From assembly GCA_017935045.1 (NCBI GenBank), contig JAGBIJ010000052.1, positions 1 through 44,919 on the forward strand: a DNA stretch of 44,919 nucleotides. Reading direction: 5' to 3'. Each line of letters begins with the position of its first letter. Position 1 is the stretch's first letter. The position numbers were made by a program, and so were the translations under genes. The stretch comes from Muribaculaceae bacterium. Lineage in GTDB: Bacteria > Bacteroidota > Bacteroidia > Bacteroidales > Muribaculaceae. The notes under the pieces are model-generated. The model saw only the letters and a program-made list of their open reading frames with translations. It searched no databases and was not told the DNA's origin. Positions 15,882 through 24,220 of the stretch are shown piece by piece.

Positions 15882-17165
15882 TTACTTTTTAGATGTGAAG
15901 TGAAGAGTGTAGACAGTGGTGCCGTCGGCGTCGCCTACAGTCAGGATGAATTTATGATTGTATGTGACACCCGGATCGCCCAGCAGATTGAGCAGCGGCA
16001 CGAGGTCGGAGATGTCGAACTGCGGTATGTCGGTCATGCCTCCTACGTTGATGGGGAAGCCCATGCCGGAGAGCTTGTCGGCGAATTCGCCCGGATTGAC
16101 CAGGTCAAGGTGCTTGACCAGCCCTACGTCGCCCAGGGTGGATTCGTCCAGGGTATCGGAGTCGATGTCGACAGTGAAGACCTTGATGCCGCCGTCGGCC
16201 TTGCTGTCCACCTTTACCTTAACCTCCATGCCGTCGTGTACCATATAGGGCATAGTGAAGTCAGTGGTGCCGTCGATGGTGGCCACTACCGTGGGGCCTT
16301 CGCCCGGTGTCGGCGGGTTGGGATCGTCGCCGCCTCCCTCTGAGGGACGCTTGTCGTCAGCGAGGATATCGTCGTCCACGTCCACGTTGATGTTCATGTT
16401 CTCCTCCACGACAGTGGCGTCCACGTAGACGCCGGGAGTGAGCTTGCCGGCCTGGTCAGGCACGGGGCCGTCGGGCGAGTGGAGCGAGTAAGTGATGATG
16501 TAGTGGTTGCCGGGGGCTACGTCGGTGTAGGTGCGGAAGTTGTCTTCCACGTTGTCCTCCACAGTGCCGTGGAAGGTAGCTACCAGAGTCGATGTGCCGC
16601 CATTGGCCACGTAACGGAAATTCGCGCTGCGGCTCTCGTCTCTGGTAAAGACTATGCGTCCGGTCTCGCCGGCCACTACCTCGACCGTGCAGTCGTCGCC
16701 CATCACTTTGCGGAGCTGCTCGGTGTAGCGCACCGTTACCTTGATGTTGGCCAGACGGCATACCACCGGGTCTACGAAAGTGACGTCGTTCTCCTTGATG
16801 GAGAAAGTCTGCTTGCCCTCATAATAGGGCTTCTCCCAGTCCGCGTCCGGATTCTCCGGAGATTTTACCGTCACGGTGTAGGCGTCTCCTACAGGCAGGG
16901 TAAGCACTTCGGGCAGCTCGGCGTAAGTGCCGTTGTAATAAGACACTCCGAGGTCATCGGTAATCTCCACAAGGAAAGCGCTTACGTCGGCCGAGGATCG
17001 AACCTCGGTCTCCTGCGAATTGACTTCCACCATCATCTTGCGGAAGTTGACCGAGCCTGTGCGATCCGTGTCCGTGTTCCAGGGAAACGGGTCATCCTTG
17101 CTGCACGAGGGCAGCGTGATCAGGGCGGTCATCAGAAGGGCGAAAAGCCCGTATATCTTTTTCAT
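15882..17165 (-). CDS. DUF4493 surface lipoprotein without PCMD
   Basis: This 427-residue lipoprotein has lipobox TLPSC (Cys21). Residues about 35-250 form a DUF4493 domain (VNFRKMMVEVNSQ, FLVEITDDLGVSYYNG, YYEGKQTFSIKENDV, VCRLANIKVTV). A Gly/Pro/Asp-rich linker (EGGGDDPNPPTPGEGP, about 285-300) follows, then a C-terminal domain that aligns by eye with the middle domain of the 809-residue neighbour (DLVNPGEFADKLSGMGFP compared with its AELLAKGFPAEIDL). It lacks the fibronectin and PCMD parts. It is the second gene of the run, 19 bp after the 17185 stop. Asp clusters (NVDVDDDILADDK) suggest possible metal binding. Function unknown. Confidence 0.8.
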   Translation of the reverse strand: MKKIYGLFALLMTALITLPSCSKDDPFPWNTDTDRTGSVNFRKMMVEVNSQETEVRSSADVSAFLVEITDDLGVSYYNGTYAELPEVLTLPVGDAYTVTVKSPENPDADWEKPYYEGKQTFSIKENDVTFVDPVVCRLANIKVTVRYTEQLRKVMGDDCTVEVVAGETGRIVFTRDESRSANFRYVANGGTSTLVATFHGTVEDNVEDNFRTYTDVAPGNHYIITYSLHSPDGPVPDQAGKLTPGVYVDATVVEENMNINVDVDDDILADDKRPSEGGGDDPNPPTPGEGPTVVATIDGTTDFTMPYMVHDGMEVKVKVDSKADGGIKVFTVDIDSDTLDESTLGDVGLVKHLDLVNPGEFADKLSGMGFPINVGGMTDIPQFDISDLVPLLNLLGDPGVTYNHKFILTVGDADGTTVYTLHFTSKK

Positions 17166-17184
17166 AACTTGACTTTATGCTTGA

Positions 17185-19614
17185 TTAATAGGTTAATACT
17201 ATGTCGTCGATATAGAGCGATGAACCCTCGTAGCCGGCCAGCTGACTTATGACCATGCTTTTGGGATGGCTGAAGTTGGCGTCTTTCTTTTCCATGAAGC
17301 GCGACTCCACTGAAGAAACGAAGCGGACATATATTTTGGCAGCCTTGGCCTTTATCTTATATGACAGAGGCACTGATACCTGCGTATAGTCGGTCATGCC
17401 GGAAAGATTCTTGGAGCCGTCGGCTATCACACGGCCGGAAGCATCGTAGAGCTTGACCACTACCTGACCGTAATCCTCAGAATTGTAAGGCGAATATTTG
17501 CAATAGAATGTCAGCGCAGTCGGACGCGATGCGAAGGCGATGCCGCTCTCGTCATACTGAGCGTCTTCTCTTACGCTGCGGCTCGGGCCGAGATGCAGCA
17601 GACCCACGTCGCGGTATTTGCACTTGGCGCTTCCTTCTATGCTGTTCCGCCATGCAGTGTTGCCCTCGCCCCATCCTACAGAGGTAATTTTCGCCGCTGA
17701 TCCGGAGCGGGCGTCAGTAGACTGCTGGGTACCGGATTTACGGCAGTAACCGGTATCTACACCTTGGCTTGTGGTCATCGGGTTGTTGGTGCCCCATACT
17801 GCGGCATCAGCGCTTGCGCCGGGCCAGAATACGCTGTAATAGCTGCCGGCTTTGTTCTCGTACCATTCGTCCATTTTGTTGTTGGGCAGAATCAGCTCCT
17901 TTTCGGTAGTGAAGCTTACAGCCTTGTAGCAGCCGTCGAGCTGGCCGTTGTCGCTGGCCTTGAGAGTGACAGCCGTGCCTGCGGGCAGACCGCTGACAGT
18001 AGCCGTCTTGCCGGAGGCGTCGAAGCTGACGGAAGTGGCTTTGGTCCATGTGCCGGTGCCGGTCTCATAGAAGAAAGCTATGTCGGAAGCAGAGGTGGAT
18101 ATGTTCTTCTCCAGCGAGACGGTAGCGCGATGGGCGTAGACATCCAGATTGTCTACAGTCGGGATGACACCTTTCTTGTGCAGAGTGGCGTTGGCTTTCA
18201 CGCGGCCGTTGAACAGCAGACGGACGGGGATGTCACGATAGGCAGACGGTACCTGGAACGCCAGCCTGTAGGCATTTGTGCCGGCGGCCGACGATGTGAA
18301 AGCAGTCTTTACCCAGTCTCCGGCGGCGTTTTGTGTCTCCAGCTGCACGTTGTCGATGAAGTTCTCGCCGGGATAAGATACTGTAAGCGATGCAGCTGTC
18401 TCATCTATATATATGGAGGGAATCTCCGTCACATTCATGTTGACTGCCTGCGTGTTGACGTTGAGGGTCACAGGCAGATTTACTTTGCCCAGTTTGTCTT
18501 TCATGACCAGGGCGAAGCTCGTCTCTCCGCTTTGCGCGAGCGTAGAGATTACGTCAGCCATGTCTATGATGGCCATCTTGTCGGGACTGTTGCCCCACAG
18601 ACCGGTAACTTTCAGTCCCAGCGATGTGAGCAGAGTCTTCTGTTCGGGAGTCGCCTGCATCAGGTCTATTTCGGCGGGAAAGCCTTTGGCCAGCAGCTCG
18701 GCGCTCTGGGTGGTCAGCGTGGCGCTCTTGATGATGCCCGGCACCACGCCTACGAAAGCGGCCTGCTCCGGACGCGTGCCCTCCATTATGTCAAGTGTCT
18801 GGCCGTCTGTGAAGCCCTTGGCGTTTACGCTCGGAGCCGGAGCCAGCAGGAAAGAGTCAGACATATCTATTTCCACATCTTCCTGCACCACTGAGTCATC
18901 GAATCTTACGACCAGGGCGCCCTCTCCCGTCTCGCCATTGTTCACGTCGAGCGTCAGGTGGTAGTGGTGCTGCGGCAGAGCCTCGAAAGATGCAGCCTCG
19001 ACGGTGGCCGACAGGCCGTTTTGCTTGACTATAGATAGCGTGACAGTCACGTTGCCCGTACGCAAATATGCGGGACGCGTCTCGTCGGCGGCCATCTCTA
19101 TGTAGTCGCCGCCTGCGGCGTGCAGTTGTCCGGAGTATTCTTTAAAGAAGGATTTGAAAGCTTCGGTGTAGTCCATGCTGACCATCGTGTTGGCGAGCTT
19201 GGCTGTCACAGTCGCTTCAGTGGTCTCGCCCTCGATTATGTGGACGTCGGCCACGCCGTAGAAGTAGGGAGCGTCGAAGCCTTCCGACTCAGGAGTGCCG
19301 TAAGCGGCTTCAAGCGTGTAGGCGCCGATGGCGAATTGCCTGTCGACAGGGAATTCCGACACCGAAGACCATTTGTCGGCAAAAGTGCCGTCGGCTTTCG
19401 TAAGCGCGAGGCTGAGTTCATCGGAGTCCGGCACCTTTGTGGCGGCGCCGCTTTTGGTCAAAGGCACTGCGTCATGCACAGTCGCGTCTGTCTTCACTCG
19501 CGCGACGAGGCAGCCTTTGGCTCCCCCTATGGGGTCGGGAGTGTCGGAAGCACACGCACCCAACAGCAGAAGCAGCCCTGCGCTCAATGAAGATAATGCT
19601 GATAAGCGTTGCAT
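17185..19614 (-). CDS. DUF4493/PCMD surface lipoprotein (first gene of operon)
   Basis: This 809-residue lipoprotein begins MQRLSALSS and has lipobox LLGAC (Cys21). The frame stays open to 19794, but the extra 60 codons overlap the promoter, so ATG 19614 is used. Domains in order: DUF4493 (about 25-240; LEAAYGTPESEGFDAPYFYG, AKLANTMVSMDY, HHYHLTLDVNNG), two strand-rich middle domains, a fibronectin-III-like module starting near LDVYAHRATVSLEKN, and a C-terminal PCMD-like domain from LPNNKMDEWY to LYIDDIVLTY. The PCMD is longer and more divergent than in its paralogs (it contains GVDTGYCRKSGTQQ). Because it is first after the promoter it is probably the best-expressed member. The leader is about 100 nt. 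Confidence 0.82.
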   Translation of the reverse strand: MQRLSALSSLSAGLLLLLGACASDTPDPIGGAKGCLVARVKTDATVHDAVPLTKSGAATKVPDSDELSLALTKADGTFADKWSSVSEFPVDRQFAIGAYTLEAAYGTPESEGFDAPYFYGVADVHIIEGETTEATVTAKLANTMVSMDYTEAFKSFFKEYSGQLHAAGGDYIEMAADETRPAYLRTGNVTVTLSIVKQNGLSATVEAASFEALPQHHYHLTLDVNNGETGEGALVVRFDDSVVQEDVEIDMSDSFLLAPAPSVNAKGFTDGQTLDIMEGTRPEQAAFVGVVPGIIKSATLTTQSAELLAKGFPAEIDLMQATPEQKTLLTSLGLKVTGLWGNSPDKMAIIDMADVISTLAQSGETSFALVMKDKLGKVNLPVTLNVNTQAVNMNVTEIPSIYIDETAASLTVSYPGENFIDNVQLETQNAAGDWVKTAFTSSAAGTNAYRLAFQVPSAYRDIPVRLLFNGRVKANATLHKKGVIPTVDNLDVYAHRATVSLEKNISTSASDIAFFYETGTGTWTKATSVSFDASGKTATVSGLPAGTAVTLKASDNGQLDGCYKAVSFTTEKELILPNNKMDEWYENKAGSYYSVFWPGASADAAVWGTNNPMTTSQGVDTGYCRKSGTQQSTDARSGSAAKITSVGWGEGNTAWRNSIEGSAKCKYRDVGLLHLGPSRSVREDAQYDESGIAFASRPTALTFYCKYSPYNSEDYGQVVVKLYDASGRVIADGSKNLSGMTDYTQVSVPLSYKIKAKAAKIYVRFVSSVESRFMEKKDANFSHPKSMVISQLAGYEGSSLYIDDIVLTY

Positions 19615-19721
19615 ATTAGTTGGATATTGATAAGAATCCCGTCCGGCAATACAATGTTGAGGCTGGGAAACTAAGTTAGATACACACATTAAGACAGTAG
19701 ATATTCTACTTAAAAATATCG

Positions 19722-19753
19722 CAAAGTTACTAAAGTATATTGTAATCTGCAAA
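19722..19753 (-). promoter_or_regulatory. Consensus promoter of the DUF4493/PCMD operon
   Basis: On the minus strand: TTTG (19753-19750), 20 bp, TAACTTTG (19729-19722). Both elements and the spacing match the Bacteroidetes consensus. Expected start of transcription is near 19717, about 100 nt before the ATG at 19614. Confidence 0.7.
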
Positions 19754-19769
19754 TTTTTTGTTAACTTTG
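19739..19769 (+). promoter_or_regulatory. Near-consensus promoter of the CapD-like gene, overlapping the divergent promoter
   Basis: ATTG (19739-19742), 19 bp, TAACTTTG (19762-19769). Only one base of the -33 box differs from consensus. It overlaps the minus-strand promoter at 19722-19753. The leader to the ATG at 19913 is about 140 nt and includes a small CCGC/GCGG hairpin at 19772-19786. Confidence 0.5.
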
Positions 19770-19912
19770 CACCGCAATTTTCGCGGCAAATCATATTCCC
19801 ACAGTATTGATTCGCCGACTTTTTCGGTTTGTCAAGGGATCGAATCCGGGAGTAGCCTTATTATTTGTTTTTTATATTTCCCGAGTTTTAACGCATTATA
19901 CACATTCATTTT

Positions 19913-21913
19913 ATGAACTACAGCATACTTGAAAAGATTTCTGATACTCGCCTGGTCAAACTGTTGCAGGCCGCTCCGACACCGCGATGGGTGATTTTTT
20001 CCATTGATATGCTCATCATAGCGTTGGTAAGTCTTTTGATTTTTGTCTTTCCTCCGGGATACTTCGGCGCGAATCCTGCTTTGCGTCAGATCGGCTACTG
20101 TTTGCTGCTGGGAAGTTTCGCCATAATGAACCTGTTGACCGGCACTTATCGCTGCATATTGCGTCTGTCGGTGCCGTATGACTTGATGAAGACTTTCTGG
20201 TGCGTCTTGCTGTCATGCGCCACTGTGTGTCTCGTAAGCATTGTCTACTCGGCTATTGCCAGTGACCACAGGCTGCTGATAGGTATTCTGCCTCTGTTGC
20301 TGGTGGGTACCGTCTCCATGAGTCTGATGATGTCGTTGCGCGTTCTGGTCAAATATTTTTACGAACAGCTTGTGGCTATTTCTACAAGCCGCGAGCCGGT
20401 CATAGTCCTCGGATCCACTATCAACGCCCTTTCGCTCGCCGCGACGTTGAAGAATGAGGCCGGCGGCCATTTTACACCTGTGGCTATGTTGTCGCTGAAC
20501 AGCGCGCTCGGCGAAAGCAAGATAGGCGGACTTCCCGTGGTGCCGTTCGATGCGGAGCGACTGCCGGAGATTTTTGCGAAATATAACACCGATACGCTTA
20601 TCTTTCTTCAGACACAGATGGAGCAGATGCGCAATGAGCTGGCCGAACATTTCATCAATGCCGGCATCAAGCTGAAGATGCTCAATCAGATTGACGAGGT
20701 GGATCTTAACGCCGAGACATCGGCCCCCAATATTTCCGCTCATGTGAATGCTATCAAGATAGAGGATCTGCTGGGCCGTCCCGTGATAAAGAACGACAAT
20801 CCTCTGATTCAGGATATGATTCAGGATTCGACCGTGCTGATTACCGGAGCCGCCGGCTCCATAGGCAGCGAGATTGTGCGGCAGGTAGCCGCTTTCGGAG
20901 CCGCCCGCATAGTGCTGCTGGACCAGGCCGAGACCCCTATGCACGACATGCAGCTTGAGATGGAGGAGAAATTTCCGGATATCAAGATTGTGCTGTATGT
21001 GGCCGACGTCCAGAACCGTAGCCGCCTTGAGCGTCTGTTTGTCGAATATAGGCCGGCATACGTCTTCCATGCCGCCGCCTACAAGCATGTGCCCATGATG
21101 GAGCGCAATCCGTCGGAAGCGATTCTGACCAACGTGATGGGTACAAAGAATCTGGCTGATCTTGCGCTCGCTTACGGCGTGCGTAAGTTTGTCATGATTT
21201 CTACGGACAAGGCTGTGAATCCCACCAATATCATGGGAGCCTCCAAGCGCATCGCCGAGATTTATGTACAGAGTCTGTTCTTCCATTCAGCGCATGAACG
21301 GACCGGACACCATCTGCCGCAATTCATCACTACGCGCTTCGGCAATGTACTCGGCTCGAACGGCTCGGTAATACCTATATTCCGGCGCCAGATCGAGAAC
21401 GGCGGACCGATAACTGTTACGCATCGGGACATCATACGGTACTTCATGACTATCCAGGAAGCCTGCTCGCTGGTGCTGGAAGCCGGATGTATGGGACACG
21501 GCGGCGAGATATTTCTGTTTGACATGGGCAAGCCGGTCAAAATCTACGATCTCGCAACCCGCATGATAATGCTTGCCGGACTCAAGCCAGAGAAGGACAT
21601 ACAGATTGTGGAGACCGGCCTGCGTCCGGGCGAGAAACTGTATGAGGAGCTGCTGAATGATAAGGAGAAGACAATCCCTACCGGCAATAAGAAGATTATG
21701 ATTGCCAAGGTACGTGAATACAACTTCAATGCCATCTCGCCGCATATCGAATCGCTGATACGTCTTGCCGGCGAGGGAAATATCCACGATATGGTAATGA
21801 CCATGAAGGCTCTGGTGCCTGAGTTTGTGAGCAACAATTCCATATTTGAAACCATAGACCGCGAACTGCATCACGAGCGTGAGGCAGCGGCGCAGACTGC
21901 AACCATACAATGA
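19913..21913 (+). CDS. CapD/FlaA1-like membrane UDP-sugar 4,6-dehydratase
   Basis: This 666-residue polysaccharide biosynthesis protein has four N-terminal membrane helices (about 28-48, 58-78, 93-115, 120-145), then a CoA-binding-like Rossmann domain (from about 162, PVIVLGSTINAL). A large SDR domain follows with the NAD motif VLITGAAGSIGSEI (308-321), STDKAVNPTNIMGASKR (430-446, with the Lys433/Lys445 pair) and GNVLGSNGSVIPIF. Such enzymes convert UDP-GlcNAc to a 4-keto-6-deoxy sugar for capsule, O-antigen or protein glycans, with the active site in the cytoplasm. It is full-length for the family. The neighbouring genes are not glycosyltransferases, so this is an isolated copy. The DUF4923 gene overlaps its stop (ATGA). 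Confidence 0.92.
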   Translation: MNYSILEKISDTRLVKLLQAAPTPRWVIFSIDMLIIALVSLLIFVFPPGYFGANPALRQIGYCLLLGSFAIMNLLTGTYRCILRLSVPYDLMKTFWCVLLSCATVCLVSIVYSAIASDHRLLIGILPLLLVGTVSMSLMMSLRVLVKYFYEQLVAISTSREPVIVLGSTINALSLAATLKNEAGGHFTPVAMLSLNSALGESKIGGLPVVPFDAERLPEIFAKYNTDTLIFLQTQMEQMRNELAEHFINAGIKLKMLNQIDEVDLNAETSAPNISAHVNAIKIEDLLGRPVIKNDNPLIQDMIQDSTVLITGAAGSIGSEIVRQVAAFGAARIVLLDQAETPMHDMQLEMEEKFPDIKIVLYVADVQNRSRLERLFVEYRPAYVFHAAAYKHVPMMERNPSEAILTNVMGTKNLADLALAYGVRKFVMISTDKAVNPTNIMGASKRIAEIYVQSLFFHSAHERTGHHLPQFITTRFGNVLGSNGSVIPIFRRQIENGGPITVTHRDIIRYFMTIQEACSLVLEAGCMGHGGEIFLFDMGKPVKIYDLATRMIMLAGLKPEKDIQIVETGLRPGEKLYEELLNDKEKTIPTGNKKIMIAKVREYNFNAISPHIESLIRLAGEGNIHDMVMTMKALVPEFVSNNSIFETIDRELHHEREAAAQTATIQ

Positions 21914-22572
21914 AAAAGAGCTTTATAACAGTGTGTGTGGCCGCTTTCGCGGCCCTGGCGCCCGCATCGGCGGCCGCATGGGATCTTCAGTCTTTGCTCA
22001 GAAAGGCCGGCGAGACCATAAGTGACCCTTCTGTCATTACCAATGTCATAGACGGTGTCTTTTCGACTACTAAGATTGACATCAAGGATTTGGCCGGTAC
22101 CTGGCAGGTTGCCGGTTCCGCCGTTTCGGCCAAGTCGGAGGATGCTTTCGGCAAGGCTACGGCTGTGGCTGGAGCAGCAATGCTGGAGACACAGCTTGAC
22201 CCGTATTATACGAAGTATGGCCTGACAGGCGCTATATTCACAATCAACACCGACGGGACTTTCAATATGAAGATGAAGAAGCTTTCTGTCAACGGTACGA
22301 TTGAGAAAGACAAAAGCGGCAATTTCCGTTTCCATTTCAATACGTTCGGCGCCACGTCCATAGGCAATGTGGAGACATACATCTCCAAATCGCCGTCGGG
22401 CCTGAGCATAATGTTCAACACCACACGCCTGCAGACCATAGTCAGCGGCATAGCTTCCGCGTCGAAGCTGCAGATGGCGCAGCAGGCCTCCGCACTGCTG
22501 AAGAGCTATGACAATATCTACGTCGGCTTCAAGCTCGTGCCTTACTCGAACGCTGACAAAAAGAAAAAATAA
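21910..22572 (+). CDS. DUF4923 family secreted/periplasmic protein
   Basis: This 220-residue protein has a cleavable signal peptide (MKKSFITVCVAAFAALAPASAAA). It is followed by a helix and a strand-rich domain typical of DUF4923 (KDLAGTWQVAGSAVSAKSED, YTKYGLTGAIFTINTDGTF, and LQTIVSGIASASKLQMAQQA near the end; the helical parts are amphipathic). A Lys-rich tail closes it (DKKKK). The GTW and TDGTF elements recall lipocalin-like folds. The ATG overlaps the CapD-like stop by four bases, so translation is coupled. The family is known only from Bacteroidetes envelopes to my knowledge, without a tested function. A DUF4250 gene follows after 5 bp. Confidence 0.8.
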   Translation: MKKSFITVCVAAFAALAPASAAAWDLQSLLRKAGETISDPSVITNVIDGVFSTTKIDIKDLAGTWQVAGSAVSAKSEDAFGKATAVAGAAMLETQLDPYYTKYGLTGAIFTINTDGTFNMKMKKLSVNGTIEKDKSGNFRFHFNTFGATSIGNVETYISKSPSGLSIMFNTTRLQTIVSGIASASKLQMAQQASALLKSYDNIYVGFKLVPYSNADKKKK

Positions 22573-22577
22573 AAGGT

Positions 22578-22757
22578 ATGGAGACTCTGCCCTCGGATCC
22601 GTTTATGCTCTACAGCTTCGTCAACATGAAGCTGCGCGACGCCTATCCCTCGCTGGATGCGCTCTGCAGTGACCTCGGCATTGACCGCGCTGACCTGGAG
22701 AGGCGGCTTCACGACGCTGGCTTCGACTATATGCCTGAGGTCAATCAGTTCCGCTGA
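22578..22757 (+). CDS. DUF4250 small protein
   Basis: This 59-residue frame is short and easily missed: ATG at 22578, TGA at 22755-22757. The translation begins METLPSDPFMLYSFVNMKLR, then has SLDALCSDLGIDRADLERRL, and ends VNQFR. It matches the compact DUF4250 family, whose members run LPxDPxMLLSFVNxKLR and end in NQFR. No signal peptide or membrane part is present; it looks like a small helical, perhaps HTH-like, cytoplasmic protein. It is five bases downstream of the DUF4923 gene and probably shares its transcript, and it converges on the RsmF-like gene with a 7-bp gap. Function is unknown. Conservation of the whole length makes it a real gene. Confidence 0.88.
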   Translation: METLPSDPFMLYSFVNMKLRDAYPSLDALCSDLGIDRADLERRLHDAGFDYMPEVNQFR

Positions 22758-22764
22758 TACGACG

Positions 22765-24138
22765 TCAGGTACGCAGCTTCCAGTGCTGCGGATAGAGGTT
22801 GTTGGCGCGATTGCCTAAGTTCTTTACGAAACCAAGCGGCAGACCGCCGTGCCGCACTATGACGTAGCCGCGCGGAGCGCTGCCGGACAGTGTCAGAGCT
22901 TCGCGCCGCAGATAGCTCAGGGCTTCGTCCGCCGTAAGTTCGATGCAGGGGAAGGCGTCCTCGGCGAGCCCTGTACTCAGAGCCAGAGCCGGCTCAGGCG
23001 CAATGCTTTTGCCTTTCTGCACTCCCACCGGCACTCCCGCTGTCAGCACTCTTGTGACTTTCCTAAGGCTCTCCGCCAGATCGGCATGTGTTACCGGCAC
23101 AGCCAGCCAGCGGTCGCCGTCAGGCATGAACCGGTAGTCATCGGGTGCGGACAACCATCTTTTCGCCTCCGCAGATATATCTTCATCCCGTTTTCCCCCT
23201 TTTCGCTTTTTATCAGCTTTCTTGCCGGACAGATGCCGTGTGGCCTCGCCCGGCTTGCGCATCACGCCCATAAAGAGCCCTTCGCCCTCGGTGCGGTGCG
23301 GCATGAAGCGCATGGCCGGCAGCGCCGGGTCGAGGCTCGCCGGAATGTCGAAGCGGTCGTTGAAGCCGAGGTCTACCGGCTCGCCGCCGAGGCTGTCGCG
23401 GATGAAGGCGAGCATATCTTCGTTCTCGGTGCGATTGAAGGTACAGGTACTGTATATCAGATATCCGCCCGGCCTGAGCGCGGGCCAGACGTTTTCCAGT
23501 ATCTCGCGCTGCAGGGCGGCGCACTGGCTGACCAGTCCCGGCGACCACTGGCGGCGAGCCTCCTCGTCTTTGCGCATCATCCCCTCTCCGGAGCAGGGCG
23601 CGTCTACGGCCACGATGTCGAAGCAGTCGCGCAGCCGGCTGTATGCCGCCGTGTCGCCCTGCGTGACGGCCACGCCCGGAAAGCCCCATTTCAGCAGATT
23701 CTCCATCAATATGTTGGCTCGTGACGCGACGAACTCGTTGGCTACGGCGAAGTCGCCGGAGCGCAACGCGCTGATGGCCGCGGTAGTCTTGCCGCCCGGA
23801 GCGGCGCAGCTGTCCAGATAGCGCACAGGGCCGTCGCCCAGCCGCGGGAGCAGCTCCGCCACCACGCTCTGCGTAATCATAGAAGCTGGCTCCTGCACAT
23901 AGAACGCCCCGGCATGCCACTGCGGCATAGCCGCGAACCGCGGCCGCGCCGGCAGCGTGTAGCCGTCGGCGCACCACGCCACGCTCCGGGCGTCCGGAAA
24001 AAGGACAGCCGGTTTATGCGGATTGAGCCGCACGCCTGTGACCGGAGGGGTGTCCAGCGCTTCGATAAGCTGCCTTGCCTCGGGAGCTATCAGCAAGAGC
24101 TGCAGTTGCTCCTTGAATCTGTCGTCGATAGTTGTCAT
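22765..24138 (-). CDS. rRNA cytosine-C5-methyltransferase (RsmF/NOL1-NOP2-Sun family)
   Basis: This 457-residue protein is read from ATG 24138; an in-frame TTG two codons upstream is less likely. The central SAM-dependent domain has DSCAAPGGKT (109-118), VAVDAPCSGEGMMRKD (176-191, Cys182) and the catalytic YSTCTFNRTENED (229-241, Cys232), the two-cysteine signature of 5-methylcytosine RNA methyltransferases. After about residue 280 comes a basic linker (GKKADKKRKGGKRDED) and a C-terminal PUA-like domain ending RGYVIVRHGGLPLGFVKNLG, as in RsmF. Substrate is probably 16S rRNA; which cytosine cannot be told. A 13-bp hairpin, shared with the POT terminator region, lies just upstream of the start. 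Confidence 0.9.
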   Translation of the reverse strand: MTTIDDRFKEQLQLLLIAPEARQLIEALDTPPVTGVRLNPHKPAVLFPDARSVAWCADGYTLPARPRFAAMPQWHAGAFYVQEPASMITQSVVAELLPRLGDGPVRYLDSCAAPGGKTTAAISALRSGDFAVANEFVASRANILMENLLKWGFPGVAVTQGDTAAYSRLRDCFDIVAVDAPCSGEGMMRKDEEARRQWSPGLVSQCAALQREILENVWPALRPGGYLIYSTCTFNRTENEDMLAFIRDSLGGEPVDLGFNDRFDIPASLDPALPAMRFMPHRTEGEGLFMGVMRKPGEATRHLSGKKADKKRKGGKRDEDISAEAKRWLSAPDDYRFMPDGDRWLAVPVTHADLAESLRKVTRVLTAGVPVGVQKGKSIAPEPALALSTGLAEDAFPCIELTADEALSYLRREALTLSGSAPRGYVIVRHGGLPLGFVKNLGNRANNLYPQHWKLRT

Positions 24139-24157
24139 ATACAATAGTAAATAGAGA

Positions 24158-24195
24158 GGGTGTGCCGGAATTAAGAGGCTATTTCCGGCACACCC
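24158..24195 (-). terminator. 13-bp hairpin between the POT transporter and the RsmF-like gene
   Basis: GGGTGTGCCGGAA (24158-24170) pairs perfectly with TTCCGGCACACCC (24183-24195) around 12 nt. It lies 25 bp after the POT stop and 19 bp before the next ATG on the same strand. The run after it on the minus strand (CTCTCTATTTACT) is only moderately U-rich, so termination may be partial. Confidence 0.65.
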
Positions 24196-24220
24196 CCAGT
24201 GTTATTGCGGCACAGCGTGA

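Noticed and set aside
17764-18894. 376-codon plus-strand open frame
   Set aside because: Antisense to the 809-residue DUF4493/PCMD gene, which has a signal peptide, lipobox, domains and promoter.
19615-19794. N-terminal extension of the 809-residue lipoprotein
   Set aside because: It covers the consensus promoter at 19722-19753 and would bury the signal peptide.
20213-21286. 357-codon open frame on the minus strand
   Set aside because: It lies fully antisense to the CapD-like SDR domain, has no recognisable motif, and is explained by the codon bias of the true gene.
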